From contig CM046877.1 of assembly GCA_025667525.1 (NCBI GenBank), positions 297,658,364-297,722,363 on the forward strand: a DNA stretch of 64,000 nt. The letters are read 5' to 3'. The DNA comes from Glebionis coronaria (Eukaryota; Streptophyta; Magnoliopsida; Asterales; Asteraceae). Position 1 is the first letter of the stretch; each line of letters starts with the position of its first letter. The position numbers and the translations under genes were made by a program. This document shows, one piece after another, positions 45,611 to 55,703 of this stretch. Under the pieces are notes generated by a model. That model was not told where the DNA came from and ran no database searches. It saw only the letters and a program-made list of their open reading frames with translations.

Positions 45611-47437
45611 TGATAACTCGATTTTGCTCAGGTTAAAAATATTCGTTGTACCAATCTCTTCGAATTGAAAAACTTGTGTTTAATGTGTGACTCAGTTTTA
45701 TTTTGGTTGAAACAAAAATGTGTCGTTGTAGTGTTTAAAATAAAGGTGCAGAACAATTAAGTTAAAGGTGCAATTAAAGTAAATCTAAGTCTAATTAAAA
45801 TAATGGTGTAAGTATTTAAAAGCGTGACTAAAATTAAAAGGCACTAAAGTAAATAACGCAACCTTAAATCTATCTAAGGCAATTTTAAAACGCACCTAAA
45901 ACTTAAACTAAGGCAAGGCTAAAATAAATCTAAGACAAATAATCTTAAAGTGCAATTAAATAAAAAGGCGGGAAAAATAAAGCTTAAAAATAAAGGACAT
46001 AAATTTAAAAACAGATAATAACAAAAACCTGAAAGAAACCTTGATTCGGAAGTTCAAAACTTCCGAATGAACTAGCTTGACTCGGAACTTTTGGTGTTGA
46101 TCCGGAACTTTCCTTCCCTTGATCCGGAACTTCGTTCGGAAGATATTGATCCGGAACTTTTGTTGATCCGGAAGTTTTCATCCGGAACTTCGTTCGGAAG
46201 ACTTGACTCGGAACTTTTAAAGTTCCGAATGAACCCTCTCTGATCCGGAACTTTTGGAGTTCCGAATGAATTGCTTGATCCGGAACTTTTGAACTTCCGG
46301 ATGAAGCTAGCTTGGTTCGGAACTTTTGGAGTTCCGAATGAACAACTCTAGATTCAGAAGACTTCCGGATGAAGCCCTTGATCCTGAACTTTTGAGTTCC
46401 GAATGAAAGCCACTGGTTCGGAACTTTGAAAGTTCCGAATGAACAGCCTCTCTTGTCTTGGCTCGGAAGTTTTCCTGGGAATACAGAAACAGAAACAAAC
46501 ACCCCCGAAGAACAAGGGATAACAGTAACAACAAATATATCACAGATTTAACTAAAATCAAACAAACGATTTAATCAAACTAATAACAAAACATCAATTA
46601 ATCATAAACAAACAATCAATATCAAGAAATTTTACAACTTTAACCACAATAATCAAAAACCACTTGATCAAAATAAGAACATGAACACAAACATAAACAT
46701 AAAAATCAAAGATTGAGAAAGGTAGATGAGAGATTAACAAGATAAAATAAAGATTGACAAGAATTAAATGGAAACTTACTTGAAATTAAAGGAATTTAAT
46801 GTGCAAGACAAGGTAATTAAATTGACAAGTATTTAAATGTGCATAAAATTAAAAGGGCAAGGTAAAGAAAATGGAAGACTAATTGTCACACTTAGCCAAC
46901 AAAGAAAATGATTAACAACTAATGACTATTTATAGGGGAGGATTAAGGAAGCTTCCTCCCCTCCTTCATTTCTTCTTAATTGCGAGATTAAGTCCCTCCT
47001 TCTTTTAATCTTCATTAATTGCATCATTAGTCCTTTATTCTTCTAATCTTCTTTAAACTTGGACTTTAAGGACTTTTGGCTTGGGATTTCTTTGAACTCG
47101 TCTTTAATTTCTTCAATAAATTAGACTTGAGTTTCTCGGCTTTAAGTAAACTTCCGTCTTTTGACTTTTTCTTCGATAAATCTTCAGAATTGGTCTTGGA
47201 CTTCCGTTCTTTTTGCACTCTTGACTTCTTGACTTCGTCTTTCATCTTTTTCTTCAATAAAAGTCCGTAAATGCCCGTGAATTCCCGTGTTTTCTCCACT
47301 TTTCACCTTTTCGTCCTAAATCACAACAAAAACACAAACCACGCATAATTCCGACATAAAAGACATAAAATACACGTTTTGGTCCGGTTATTATTGTAAT
47401 TAAGTGGTAGAAAAGATGTGTGTTTACACACATATCA
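45611..47437 (-). repeat. 3' LTR of element C
   Basis: 1827 bp; in element sense TGATATGTGTG...GAGTTATCA. TATA box CTATAAATAG at 46926-46935 (minus). The array of GGAACTT / AGTTCCGAATGAA motifs is at about 46025-46462. Confidence 0.94.
46025..46462. repeat. GAACTTCCGAATGAA / GATCCGGAACTT array in LTR C (copy 1)
   Basis: More than 20 copies of TTCCG(A/G) or CGGAA, often arranged as short palindromes such as CGGAACTTTTGGAGTTCCG. The second copy is at about 53335-53772. It gives a 165-codon open frame of repeated SELQKFR-like peptides in each LTR, probably incidental. Confidence 0.85.
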
Positions 47438-47458
47438 AATCCCCTACACTTGACCATT
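47438..47458 (-). promoter_or_regulatory. Polypurine tract of element C
   Basis: The minus strand reads GGTCAAGTGTAGGGGATT up to the 3' LTR, nearly the same as in B and D. Confidence 0.8.
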
Positions 47459-49049
47459 ACAATGTCCTCATGCAATGCATTAGTCACAAAGCAAGATTAC
47501 ATTTTTCATCATAATCAATCCACGTTGGCCTTTATTAAAGAAATAGAAAATTAAAAACATACAAAATAAAGAAATCAAAAGCATACCTTGGGTTTTGGAA
47601 ATGTCATGAATAATCATCATCCTCAAGTTTTCACTTTCTCCAAACCAAGCTTAAAAACGAGATCATTGTTATTATAAGTTAGTAAACTGACACGAACTCA
47701 TGTGGGCCAATTATTCACTTAGACTCCCTTATTCCTAGGTGTATCTCTTATATTTTATTGTTGTCTTGAATGATCACGAGGATGCATTGTTTGACTTATT
47801 TCGATAGTTATTTAGGCCGAAAATAAAGTGAATGATTTAATCAATAGTTAGCTAAAGGACAAAATCTTTTAAAACTGCTTCTCGGGACCTCATAAAGTTC
47901 ATATCTTGGCATAACTCGTTTCGCGATTTGAGACCTTTCTCGGACCGATATTTGGCAGCGACTTCATACTTCAAACCTTGAGAGACGTTCATGAAGTTAT
48001 GGTCTTCTCTTCATAATGGAATTTCTTCACTTGAAGTTTTGAGAGATTCATACTTGGACCACGACTTCTTCATTTTTCTCCAATCTTTATTTTGGACTTT
48101 GATATACAACGATCCGCCTCCTTTTATGACTTGGATCTATTTATCCTCATACCTTGTTAGAGTCTTTTCGGATACACTTCTCCATGACTTTTGGGGAGTA
48201 TTTGCTTTTCGTCGTGTGTCTCGATCCTTCATATTGATTTTCGATAAATGATTCTTCACATCACTTTGGATCTTTAGCAACAAAATATAGCCCTCATGCC
48301 TTGTTAGGGCCTTTTCGGACTCGCCAATCTTCGCATCCCGCTTCAATAAGTTATGCCTTGGCTATGAACTCTAATCCATACCGAGCAACTTTTAAACGAT
48401 CTTGGGCTAAAAGCTAAGTAACTTTTCAAATCGTACAACCTTATTTATTAGCAGATAAATTTATTAGCAAGCGATGGGAGAATAGGCTTATAATTAACTC
48501 ACATAAAGTCACGAAAGAATACCAAACTTATAATTGGCTCTATCATCTCTCGTTCTCCACAGTTTAAAATCTCAAGTAATGAGACTCGTGGATGCTTAGC
48601 CTATTAAATCAAAGTTTTGGGTTTTCGAGTCGCCTATAGGATCTTGCAAATTCTTAGACTTTTTCAAGTTTAGAAATCGCATTTTAAAGTTCCCTTGATA
48701 AACGACTCTCTAGGATCAATTATAGGAACTTGCGAAAAGTTCTTGTTCTTAACCCGTGAGAGTTAAGACCTTCGCGTTTTATAGCTCCTTATATAAAAGC
48801 CTAGCAAAACTTGACTTAAACATGTTAAGGATAATAGCTAGAGTAACTTAGATAAGTAAACTCGGGTTGAGTCAAAAGATTCACAACGTTTTGAAAATTA
48901 AAACCACTTTATTAAACATTTATTCTAGCAAAGAAAGAAAATAACTATATAAAGGTAAAAACTAATAGGCCAAAATAGATCAAAAATTTTGAAAAATGTC
49001 GAAAAATTGATTTTCCGGTTAAAATGAGGACAAATACAAGGAAAAGACC
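47459..49049 (-). other. Element C 3' untranslated region
   Basis: No gene. Reverse complement of the 3' region of B and D with high similarity over its full length. Confidence 0.7.
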
Positions 49050-49460
49050 ACTTAACTTCGATAGAAGTCCCCCCTACACTTAAGATAAACATTGTCCTCA
49101 ATGTTTAAGCATGTGGGAGTAAACTCCCCTACACTTAGGACATTGTGCACGTTGTTTAAATCTCGCTAAGGGAAAGACAACTAAAGAGATTCCTATTTTA
49201 ATACTGAGAAAATATAAAATAGTGAATCGAAAAGAGTTTAGGATAGAACCGGGATAATGGAACACGGAATCACGGGTCGCCAAGAATCATCAAGAGTAGA
49301 TCATTGAAGCTCGAATCCCTGATTACAAGAAGAGAGGAGAGAGAATAGCAAACCAAAGGGTCCCCCCTACACTTAGGATAAAGAAAGCAAAAAGATAGAT
49401 GCATGGGTTGCCTCCCAAGAAGCGCTTGGTTTTTTATTATCGAGTCGTGAGCCTGACTCG
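49050..49460 (-). other. 3' stem-loop module of element C
   Basis: Same order as in B, read on the minus strand: CGAGTC-AGGCTCAC-GACTCG (49441-49460); TGGG-AGGCAA-CCCA (49404-49417); AAGTGTAGGGGGG with AGGG/CCCT near 49355-49375; GGGAG-TTTA-CTCCC near 49115; AAACATTG/CAATGTTT near 49085-49107; ACTTC-TATC-GAAGT near 49055-49068. Confidence 0.8.
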
Positions 49461-49470
49461 ACCTTGATTA

Positions 49471-51444
49471 TCAACGGAAGAAGCATGAAACATATCCACC
49501 AGGATCGAAGACATAGTTTTCGTCCATCAAATAGCAGAGGCTTAAGGCGAACAAGGCAAGCCAAAGAAGGGTAGGCAGGGTTCCCTTAAGCAGTGATGGA
49601 GCACGGTGGAAGCAAGGATGAAGTGGTGCAAGCATGTCTTTAAAATTTCCAAAGATTTTTCCTTTTATTTCATCAGGTGGATACTGAGATGGCTGAAAGA
49701 CTTCAATACCGGGGCCGAACACCTTTTCCTTTAAGGGAAAATAGCACTCAGGCTCAGCAGAGTGTGAAGAAGATCCGCAAAGAAGCACAACCTCGTCCTC
49801 AGAAGGGGGACAAAGAGGTGTCAAATCATAGGTGCAACGGATATTGGTGTCAACCGGTTTCTTCTCCTTTGATAGAATGTTCTTCAAATCCAAAGTAGGA
49901 TCAAGACGATAATCTTCAAAGTCATAAGGAGGAGCATCACTCTCATGAGGGAAGTAAGTGTTGAGAAATTCAGAGAAATCTTCCTCAAATGAGTAATCGT
50001 CCAAAGTAGGATCGAGTGATGGCGGAGGATCTTCATCATGTGAAGAATCGCTCGAAAGAGTATCGGCCTCATCAAAATCATCAAAAGTGGGCATCACGGG
50101 ATACTCAGAAGTACAATCATCAAAATCATCCGAATCTGAGCTAGAATCATCATCATCATAAGCATCAAAGACCGGTGGCGAATCATAAATGGGAGAAGGT
50201 TCCAAAGTGGAACGAGAATCATCCACATCATCATGAAAATGTGGATTATCGATGCAAGAGTCGAATAGAGGATTGTCGTAGACGGTAAAGTCATCGAGCA
50301 CATTAATCATATTCACTGATTCTCGTCCATAGTATTTGCCTGTAAGCTTCCCCATTTTGAAAATTTGTGAGTCATTCCCGACTCTTAAGATTAACTCACC
50401 TTCGGCCACATCCACTAAAGCTCGTCCGGTTCTCAAGAATGGCCGACCAAGTATTAAAGGAATACGAGGGTCCATTTCATAATCAACTACGACAAAATCG
50501 ACCGGGAAAGTAAATGCGCCAACTTTAATGAACACGTCTTCGGCTATACCAACGGGGTAAGCGAGAGTGCGATTTGCAAGTTCAAGAGTCATCTTTGTTG
50601 GAGTGAGGTCGGGCAATGATAGTGTTTTCCAAACACTCAAAGGCATAAGATTAATACTAGCCCCGAGATCAGCAAGGGCAGTGAATTCTTCAGTTTTGTT
50701 GAACACGCAAGGCAACACAAAACGACCGGGATCTCCAAGTTTTTCCGGAAGTTCTTTAAGAATAACTGCAGAGCAGTTTTCGTTTAAGCGTGTGTTGGCG
50801 AGTTCAATCAGCTTCTCCTTCTTGCTAAGCAATTCCTTGAATGCTTTGACAAATTTTGGCATGTGGACAAGTGCTTCAACAAGGCTAATGTTGATGGTCA
50901 TTTGAGATAGCATATTCACATATTTCGATACTTGACAGTCATTCTTGGTTAGCTCGTTGGTCTTGCCTAAGCGAGAAGGATATGGGATGTTGGGTTTATA
51001 GGTGGAAGGTGAAGGTGTAGTAGGTAAAGGTTGGGATGTTGAAGTGTCCTTCCTAGAGACATCGTCATGACGAGGCGGAGACGGTAATGGTGCACTAATA
51101 CTAGGTGTAGGAGGAGTAGGGATACATGGTGGTGGAGGAGGTGTAGATGATGGTGGTGGGATTGGTGGTCCTACGATGGTGACTCCACTACGAGTAGTAA
51201 TAGCACTCACATTAGCTCGTGGATTAGTAACGGTGTTTGAAGGTAGAGAACTCGAAGTAGAAGGTTGAGTGGCGGGCAAGAAACTAGCCAACAGATTCTT
51301 TAATTCATTCGTTTGAGTACTGAAGGAGGATTGAATATTATCGCGAACCTCGGACCTGGTCTCCTTTCCTTGCTTCGTGATATCTCCTCTAAGATTGATA
51401 ATTTGGCTTTGCAGATTCTTGATTTGCTCACCTTGGGTTCTCAT
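49471..51444 (-). CDS. Element C protease fused to acidic FDPG domain with membrane segment
   Basis: 657 residues from the first Met. Residues 1-60 look coiled-coil; 70-150 are Pro/Ser/Thr-rich. The retropepsin-like protease has LADLGASINLMP near residue 253 and ILGRPFLRTGRA near 325-340. From about residue 377 (MINVLDDF) to the end there is no RT. Instead there is a 280-residue acidic domain: Asp/Ser/Pro-rich repeats, YSFEEDFSEFLNTYFP, PLCPPSEDE, PLKEKVFGPGIEVFQPSQYP, and a hydrophobic stretch LWLALFALSLCYLM followed by FDPGGYVSCFF. The second half is 287-residue ORF D in another guise. The frame is -1 relative to gag, apparently through a one-base loss after YQARQ. Function of the acidic domain is unknown; a membrane-associated accessory role is a guess. 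Confidence 0.85.
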   Translation of the reverse strand: MRTQGEQIKNLQSQIINLRGDITKQGKETRSEVRDNIQSSFSTQTNELKNLLASFLPATQPSTSSSLPSNTVTNPRANVSAITTRSGVTIVGPPIPPPSSTPPPPPCIPTPPTPSISAPLPSPPRHDDVSRKDTSTSQPLPTTPSPSTYKPNIPYPSRLGKTNELTKNDCQVSKYVNMLSQMTINISLVEALVHMPKFVKAFKELLSKKEKLIELANTRLNENCSAVILKELPEKLGDPGRFVLPCVFNKTEEFTALADLGASINLMPLSVWKTLSLPDLTPTKMTLELANRTLAYPVGIAEDVFIKVGAFTFPVDFVVVDYEMDPRIPLILGRPFLRTGRALVDVAEGELILRVGNDSQIFKMGKLTGKYYGRESVNMINVLDDFTVYDNPLFDSCIDNPHFHDDVDDSRSTLEPSPIYDSPPVFDAYDDDDSSSDSDDFDDCTSEYPVMPTFDDFDEADTLSSDSSHDEDPPPSLDPTLDDYSFEEDFSEFLNTYFPHESDAPPYDFEDYRLDPTLDLKNILSKEKKPVDTNIRCTYDLTPLCPPSEDEVVLLCGSSSHSAEPECYFPLKEKVFGPGIEVFQPSQYPPDEIKGKIFGNFKDMLAPLHPCFHRAPSLLKGTLPTLLWLALFALSLCYLMDENYVFDPGGYVSCFFR

Positions 51445-51623
51445 TGTGGCTTCAACATCGGTGTTTATGGGTGGGGTTTGTTGAGCGGGTGGGTGATAAG
51501 GATTAGAAGATCTTGGTGGGATTTGGTTGCTTCTATTGTAGTTGTTGGCGGGGTTTTGGTTTTGAGGAGAAAAACCGGGTGAAAGGTAATTGTTGGATCG
51601 GTAACTCAGCAGATTTCTATCCC

Positions 51624-52661
51624 TTATTGTCTAGCTTGGTAATTTTCTGGTGAATAATTACCATAAGCTGCATACACATTTTCCGGATTTCCTTGTGTAG
51701 AAGGACAATCGGTGTATGAGTGAGGACCGCCACATGTTTCACAAGGATTAGCAACCGCTTTAACTTGTTGTTGTTGTTGTTGGTTTGAAGCGAGAAGCGT
51801 AATACTTTTGCTCATTTCAGTCATCATGCGGGTGAGTTCGGTCATATCAGGGTTTGCTGAGGTGGAAGAAACATTGACTCTCGGGTTGTTCCTTGAAGAA
51901 GCAGATGAATCCCAGTTTTTATGATGAGTAGTCATGTTCTCAATTAACTCTCTACACTCCTCGGGTCTCCTTTTCATGAATGTGCCACCGGCGGCTGCAT
52001 TAATCGTATCATGATCTCGAAAAGTTAAACCGTTGTAGAAAGTATCGATTAAGGTCACAGGGAGCATATTGTGGTTTGGACATCTATCGATCAAGACATT
52101 ATATCGCTCCCAAGCATCAAAAAGAGATTCATCAGGGTCTTGCATGAAACCGCTGATTTGATTGCGAAGGCTTGTGACCATGGACGGTGGAAAGTAGCGC
52201 GACAAAAAGCGTTGAGTCATGTCATCCCAAGTGTGAATAGAATTCTTCGGGAGACGATCAAACCATTTCTCGGCATGATGTAATAACGTATGTGGAAAGA
52301 GTTGTAGGCGAAGTTCATCCATTGTGGCACCAGCCAACTTCATGCTTTGGGTGATTGTAATGAACTTGTCGAGGTGTTTGTTGGCATCATCATCAGGCAA
52401 TCCACGGAATGGGTTAGTTTGTACTTGCTGAATCATGTGGTGCTTCAACGAAAACTCAGGAGCGTTGATTTGCATCGGCGCAATCGGTCCTCCTCGTCCA
52501 AACATGGTAGGTTGACAAAGCTCCTCCATTGTCCGAAGATCGGGCTGTGGAAGAACATTGTTGTTATTATTAGGGTGCGGTGGATTATTGTTGTTAACAC
52601 CTGACATACTTAAATCTTCTTGAGGCTCGGGCTCTTGATAATTAGAAGATCTAGTACGCAT
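51624..52661 (-). CDS. Element C Gag
   Basis: It starts at Met 52661 (MRTRSSNYQEPEP) after TTGTCTTTGTAG, matching the start of A gag; a longer open frame upstream to 52718 is leader. About 345 residues. The gag core has HLDKFITITQSMKLAGATMDELRLQLFP, AEKWFDRLP, RFLSRYFPPSMVTSLRNQI and DTFYNGL. The CCHC knuckle CETCGGPHSYTDC is near residue 305. It ends at TAA after NYQARQ, where in A the frame runs on into protease. It would assemble particles and bind RNA. It looks intact. Confidence 0.9.
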   Translation of the reverse strand: MRTRSSNYQEPEPQEDLSMSGVNNNNPPHPNNNNNVLPQPDLRTMEELCQPTMFGRGGPIAPMQINAPEFSLKHHMIQQVQTNPFRGLPDDDANKHLDKFITITQSMKLAGATMDELRLQLFPHTLLHHAEKWFDRLPKNSIHTWDDMTQRFLSRYFPPSMVTSLRNQISGFMQDPDESLFDAWERYNVLIDRCPNHNMLPVTLIDTFYNGLTFRDHDTINAAAGGTFMKRRPEECRELIENMTTHHKNWDSSASSRNNPRVNVSSTSANPDMTELTRMMTEMSKSITLLASNQQQQQQVKAVANPCETCGGPHSYTDCPSTQGNPENVYAAYGNYSPENYQARQ

Positions 52662-52894
52662 GCACCTACAAAGACAAAAGAAAAAGAAACCAAACACAAA
52701 AATAATATATATACACAATAAAGATAAAATCTTTTTGGATTTTTGAAATTTTTAATTTTTATGTATTTTTATCAATTTTTTAATTTTTATGGTTTTTTTT
52801 TTGAACTTTTTATGCAAGAAAAATAACGCTCACAAGTGAACGGATCCCAAAAAGCAACGCGTCTCCCACAGAAAACTGTTAATCTTTACGAAAA
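52662..52894 (-). other. Element C leader with palindrome
   Basis: Untranslated. The palindrome CGTTCAC-TT-GTGAGCG lies near 52827-52843 (one mismatch compared with D). It ends in a pyrimidine tract and TAG just before the gag start. Confidence 0.65.
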
Positions 52895-52912
52895 GAGTCG
52901 GCAGCGGCGCCA
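52895..52912 (-). promoter_or_regulatory. Primer binding site of element C (tRNA-Asp type)
   Basis: The minus strand reads TGGCGCCGCTGCCGACTC, two bases after the LTR end. Confidence 0.88.
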
Positions 52913-52914
52913 TT

Positions 52915-54747
52915 TGATAACTCGATTTTGCTCAGGTTAAAAAGATTCGTTGTACCAATCTCTTCGAATTGAAAAACTTGTGTTTAATGTGTGACTCAGT
53001 TTTATTTTGGTTGAAACAAAAATGTGTCGTTGTAGTGTTTAAAATAAAGGTGCAGAACAATTAAGTTAAAGGTGCAATTAAAGTAAATCTAAGTCTAATT
53101 AAAATAATGGTGGAAGTATTTAAAAGCGTGACTAAAATTAAAAGGCACTAAAGTAAATAACGCAACCTTAAATCTATCTAAGGCAATTTTAAAACGCACC
53201 TAAAACTTAAACTAAGGCAAGGCTAAAATAAATCTAAGACAAATAATCTTAAAGTGCAATTAAATAAAAAGGCGGGAAAAATAAAGCTTAAAAATAAAGG
53301 ACAGAAATTTAAAAACAGATAATAACAAAAACCTGAAAGAAACCTTGATTCGGAAGTTCAAAACTTCCGAATGAACTAGCTTGACTCAGAACTTTTGGTG
53401 TTGATCCGGAACTTTCCTTCCCTTGATCCGGAACTTCGTTCGGGAGATATTGATCCGGAACTTTTGTTGATCCGGAAGTTTTCGTCCGGAACTTCGTTCG
53501 GAAGACTTGACTCAGAACTTTTAAAGTTCCGAATGAACCCTCTCTGATCCGGAACTTTTGGAGTTCCGAATGAATTGCTTGATCCGGAACTTTTGAACTT
53601 CCGGATGAAGCTAGCTTGGTTCGGAACTTTTGGAGTTCCGAATGAACAACTCTAGATTCAGAAGACTTCCGGATGAAGCCCTTGATCCTGAACTTTTGAG
53701 TTCCGAATGAAAGCCACTGGTTCGGAACTTTGAAAGTTCCGAATGAACAGCCTCTCTTATCTTGGCTCGGAAGTTTTCCTGGGAATACAGAAACAGAAAC
53801 AAACACCCCCGAAGAACAAGGGATAACAGTTACAACAAATATATCACAGATTTAACTAAAATCAAACAAACGATTTAATCAAACTAATAACAAAACATCA
53901 ATTAATCATAAACAAACAATCAATATCAAGAAATTTAACAACTTTAACCACAACAATCAAAAACCACTTGATCAAAATAAGAACATGAACATGAACACAA
54001 ACATAAACATAAAAATCAAAGATTGAGAAAGGTAGATGAGAGATTAACAAGATAAAATAAAGATTGACAAGAATTAAATGGAAACTTACTTGAAATTAAA
54101 GGAATTTAATGTGCAAGACAAGGTAATTAAATTGACAAGTATTTAAATGTGCATAAAATTAAAGGTGCAAGGTAAAGAAAATGGAAGACTAATTGTCACA
54201 CTTAGCCAACAAAGAAAATGATTAACAACTAATGACTATTTATAGGGGATGATTAAGGAAGCTTCCTCCCCTCCTTCATTTCTTCTTAATTGCGAGATTA
54301 AGTCCCTCCTTCTTTTAATCTTCATTAATTGCATCATTAGTCCTTTATTCTTCTAATCTTCTTTAAACTTGGACTTTAAGGACTTTTGGCTTGGGATTTC
54401 TTTGAACCCGTCTTTAATTTCTTCAATAAATTAGACTTGAGTTTCTCGGCTTTAAGTAAACTTCCGTCTTTTGACTTTTTCTTCGATAAATCTTCAGAAT
54501 TGGTCTTGGACTTCCGTTCTTTTTGCACTCTTGACTTCTTAACTTCGTCTTTCATCTTTTTCTTCAATAAAAGTCCGTAAATGCCCGTGAATTCCCGTGT
54601 TTTCTCCACTTTTCACCTTTTCGTCCTAAATCACAACAAAAACATAAACCACGCATAATTCCGACATAAAAGACATAAAATACACGTTTTGGTCCGGTTA
54701 TTATTGTAATTAAGTGGTAGAAAAGATGTGTGTTTACACACATATCA
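52915..54747 (-). repeat. 5' LTR of element C
   Basis: 1833 bp, six bases longer than the other copy owing to small indels (for example an extra ACATGA-type unit near 53990). TATA at 54236-54245. Confidence 0.94.
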
Positions 54748-54752
54748 TATTG

Positions 54753-55408
54753 CGAAGAAAGTAGCTGTAGCTATTCCGAAGAATTGAGCACCCTTGTTGC
54801 TAGCTTAAGGTATTTTCGCGTCGAAAGGAGGTGCCTGGCTGGCTGCTTCCAGCTGCTTGCCTGCTAACTTGTTTATTATTTAGTATTGTTCCGTAATTGT
54901 TTAGTTTTATCTGAAAGTTGTTCCGATTTTAATTTTGAAAGTCACGTATTTTTAGTTATATTTTTCGTCAATTTTTAGTATTAATATTTTTTCCAAAAGT
55001 TTAAGTTTTATCTTGTATTTAGTAACCGCTTTAGGTTTTGCCTCGTTTAGTTTAAAGTACCATTTTAGTTTATTCTCTCTTTTTTCATTAAGTAAACTTT
55101 ATTTTCGAGTCGATAGTTAATTTCGTCTTTTAGTTTTATTTTTATTAATTGTTTCGTTTAAAATTTATGTTTTATTATTTGTTTCGCTCCTTTGTTATTA
55201 TTTATTTGTTTTTATTTCTCGCCATTTACTTTTCAATCATTTATAGCTTTATTTACCTTGCCTTTTACTTTAAAGTTTTGCACATTTAATTTTACTACAA
55301 AGACAAAGGTATTGTTTTCCACCAAAAGACAACTGAGTCACACTTAAACCAGTAGTCAATTCGAATAGACACACAAGAAAATTTTAACTGAGTAAAATCC
55401 TTGTATTA
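54753..55408 (+). repeat. 5' LTR of element D, segment 3
   Basis: It resumes after the TSD of C with GCGAAGAAAG and TATTCCGAAG, and ends CTTGTATTA two bases before the PBS. Together the three segments give an LTR of about 1.9 kb with ends TAATA...TATTA. Confidence 0.83.
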
Positions 55409-55410
55409 AA

Positions 55411-55427
55411 TGGCGTCGTTGCCGACT
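55411..55427 (+). promoter_or_regulatory. Primer binding site of element D
   Basis: TGGCGTCGTTGCCGACT; it differs from TGGCGCC by one base. Confidence 0.82.
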
Positions 55428-55703
55428 CTTTTTGTAAAGATTAACGGTTTTCTGTGAGAGACGCGTTGAATTTTGGGATCCGTTCACTCGTGAACGTTAT
55501 TTTTCTTGCTTAAAAATTTTCAAAAATCCATTAAAAATTTGAAAACTTTCAAAAATACAAAAACATTAAAAAACATATAAAAAGCATTTCTTTTTCAAAG
55601 TTTTGCACCAAAAAGATTTTATTTTTATAAGTGTATATATATTCTCTATTTCTTTGGTATCTTTTTCTTTTTCTTTTGCAGGTGTATGTGAGAATCAGCG
55701 AAT
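55428..55703 (+). other. Element D leader with palindrome and splice-acceptor-like end
   Basis: CGTTCAC-TC-GTGAACG lies near 55481-55496. A long pyrimidine tract TTTCTTTTTCTTTTGCAG ends near 55681. The old gag start position now reads ATG TGA, giving an immediate stop. Confidence 0.7.

Larger units (their letters stand above)
45611..54747 (-). mobile_element. Element C: non-autonomous gypsy-type element, gag-protease but no RT (9137 bp)
   Basis: LTRs at 45611-47437 and 52915-54747, TSD TATTG at 45606-45610 and 54748-54752. On the minus strand: LTR, PBS, leader, gag, protease fused to an acidic domain, 2 kb of structured 3' region, PPT, LTR. RT, RNase H and integrase are absent from their expected place. 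It sits in LTR D. Confidence 0.94.

Noticed and set aside
46005..46502. 165-codon open frame, present also at 53309-53806
   Set aside because: It lies within the LTR array of element C, is made of repeated SELQKFR-like peptides from the DNA repeats, and has no domain.
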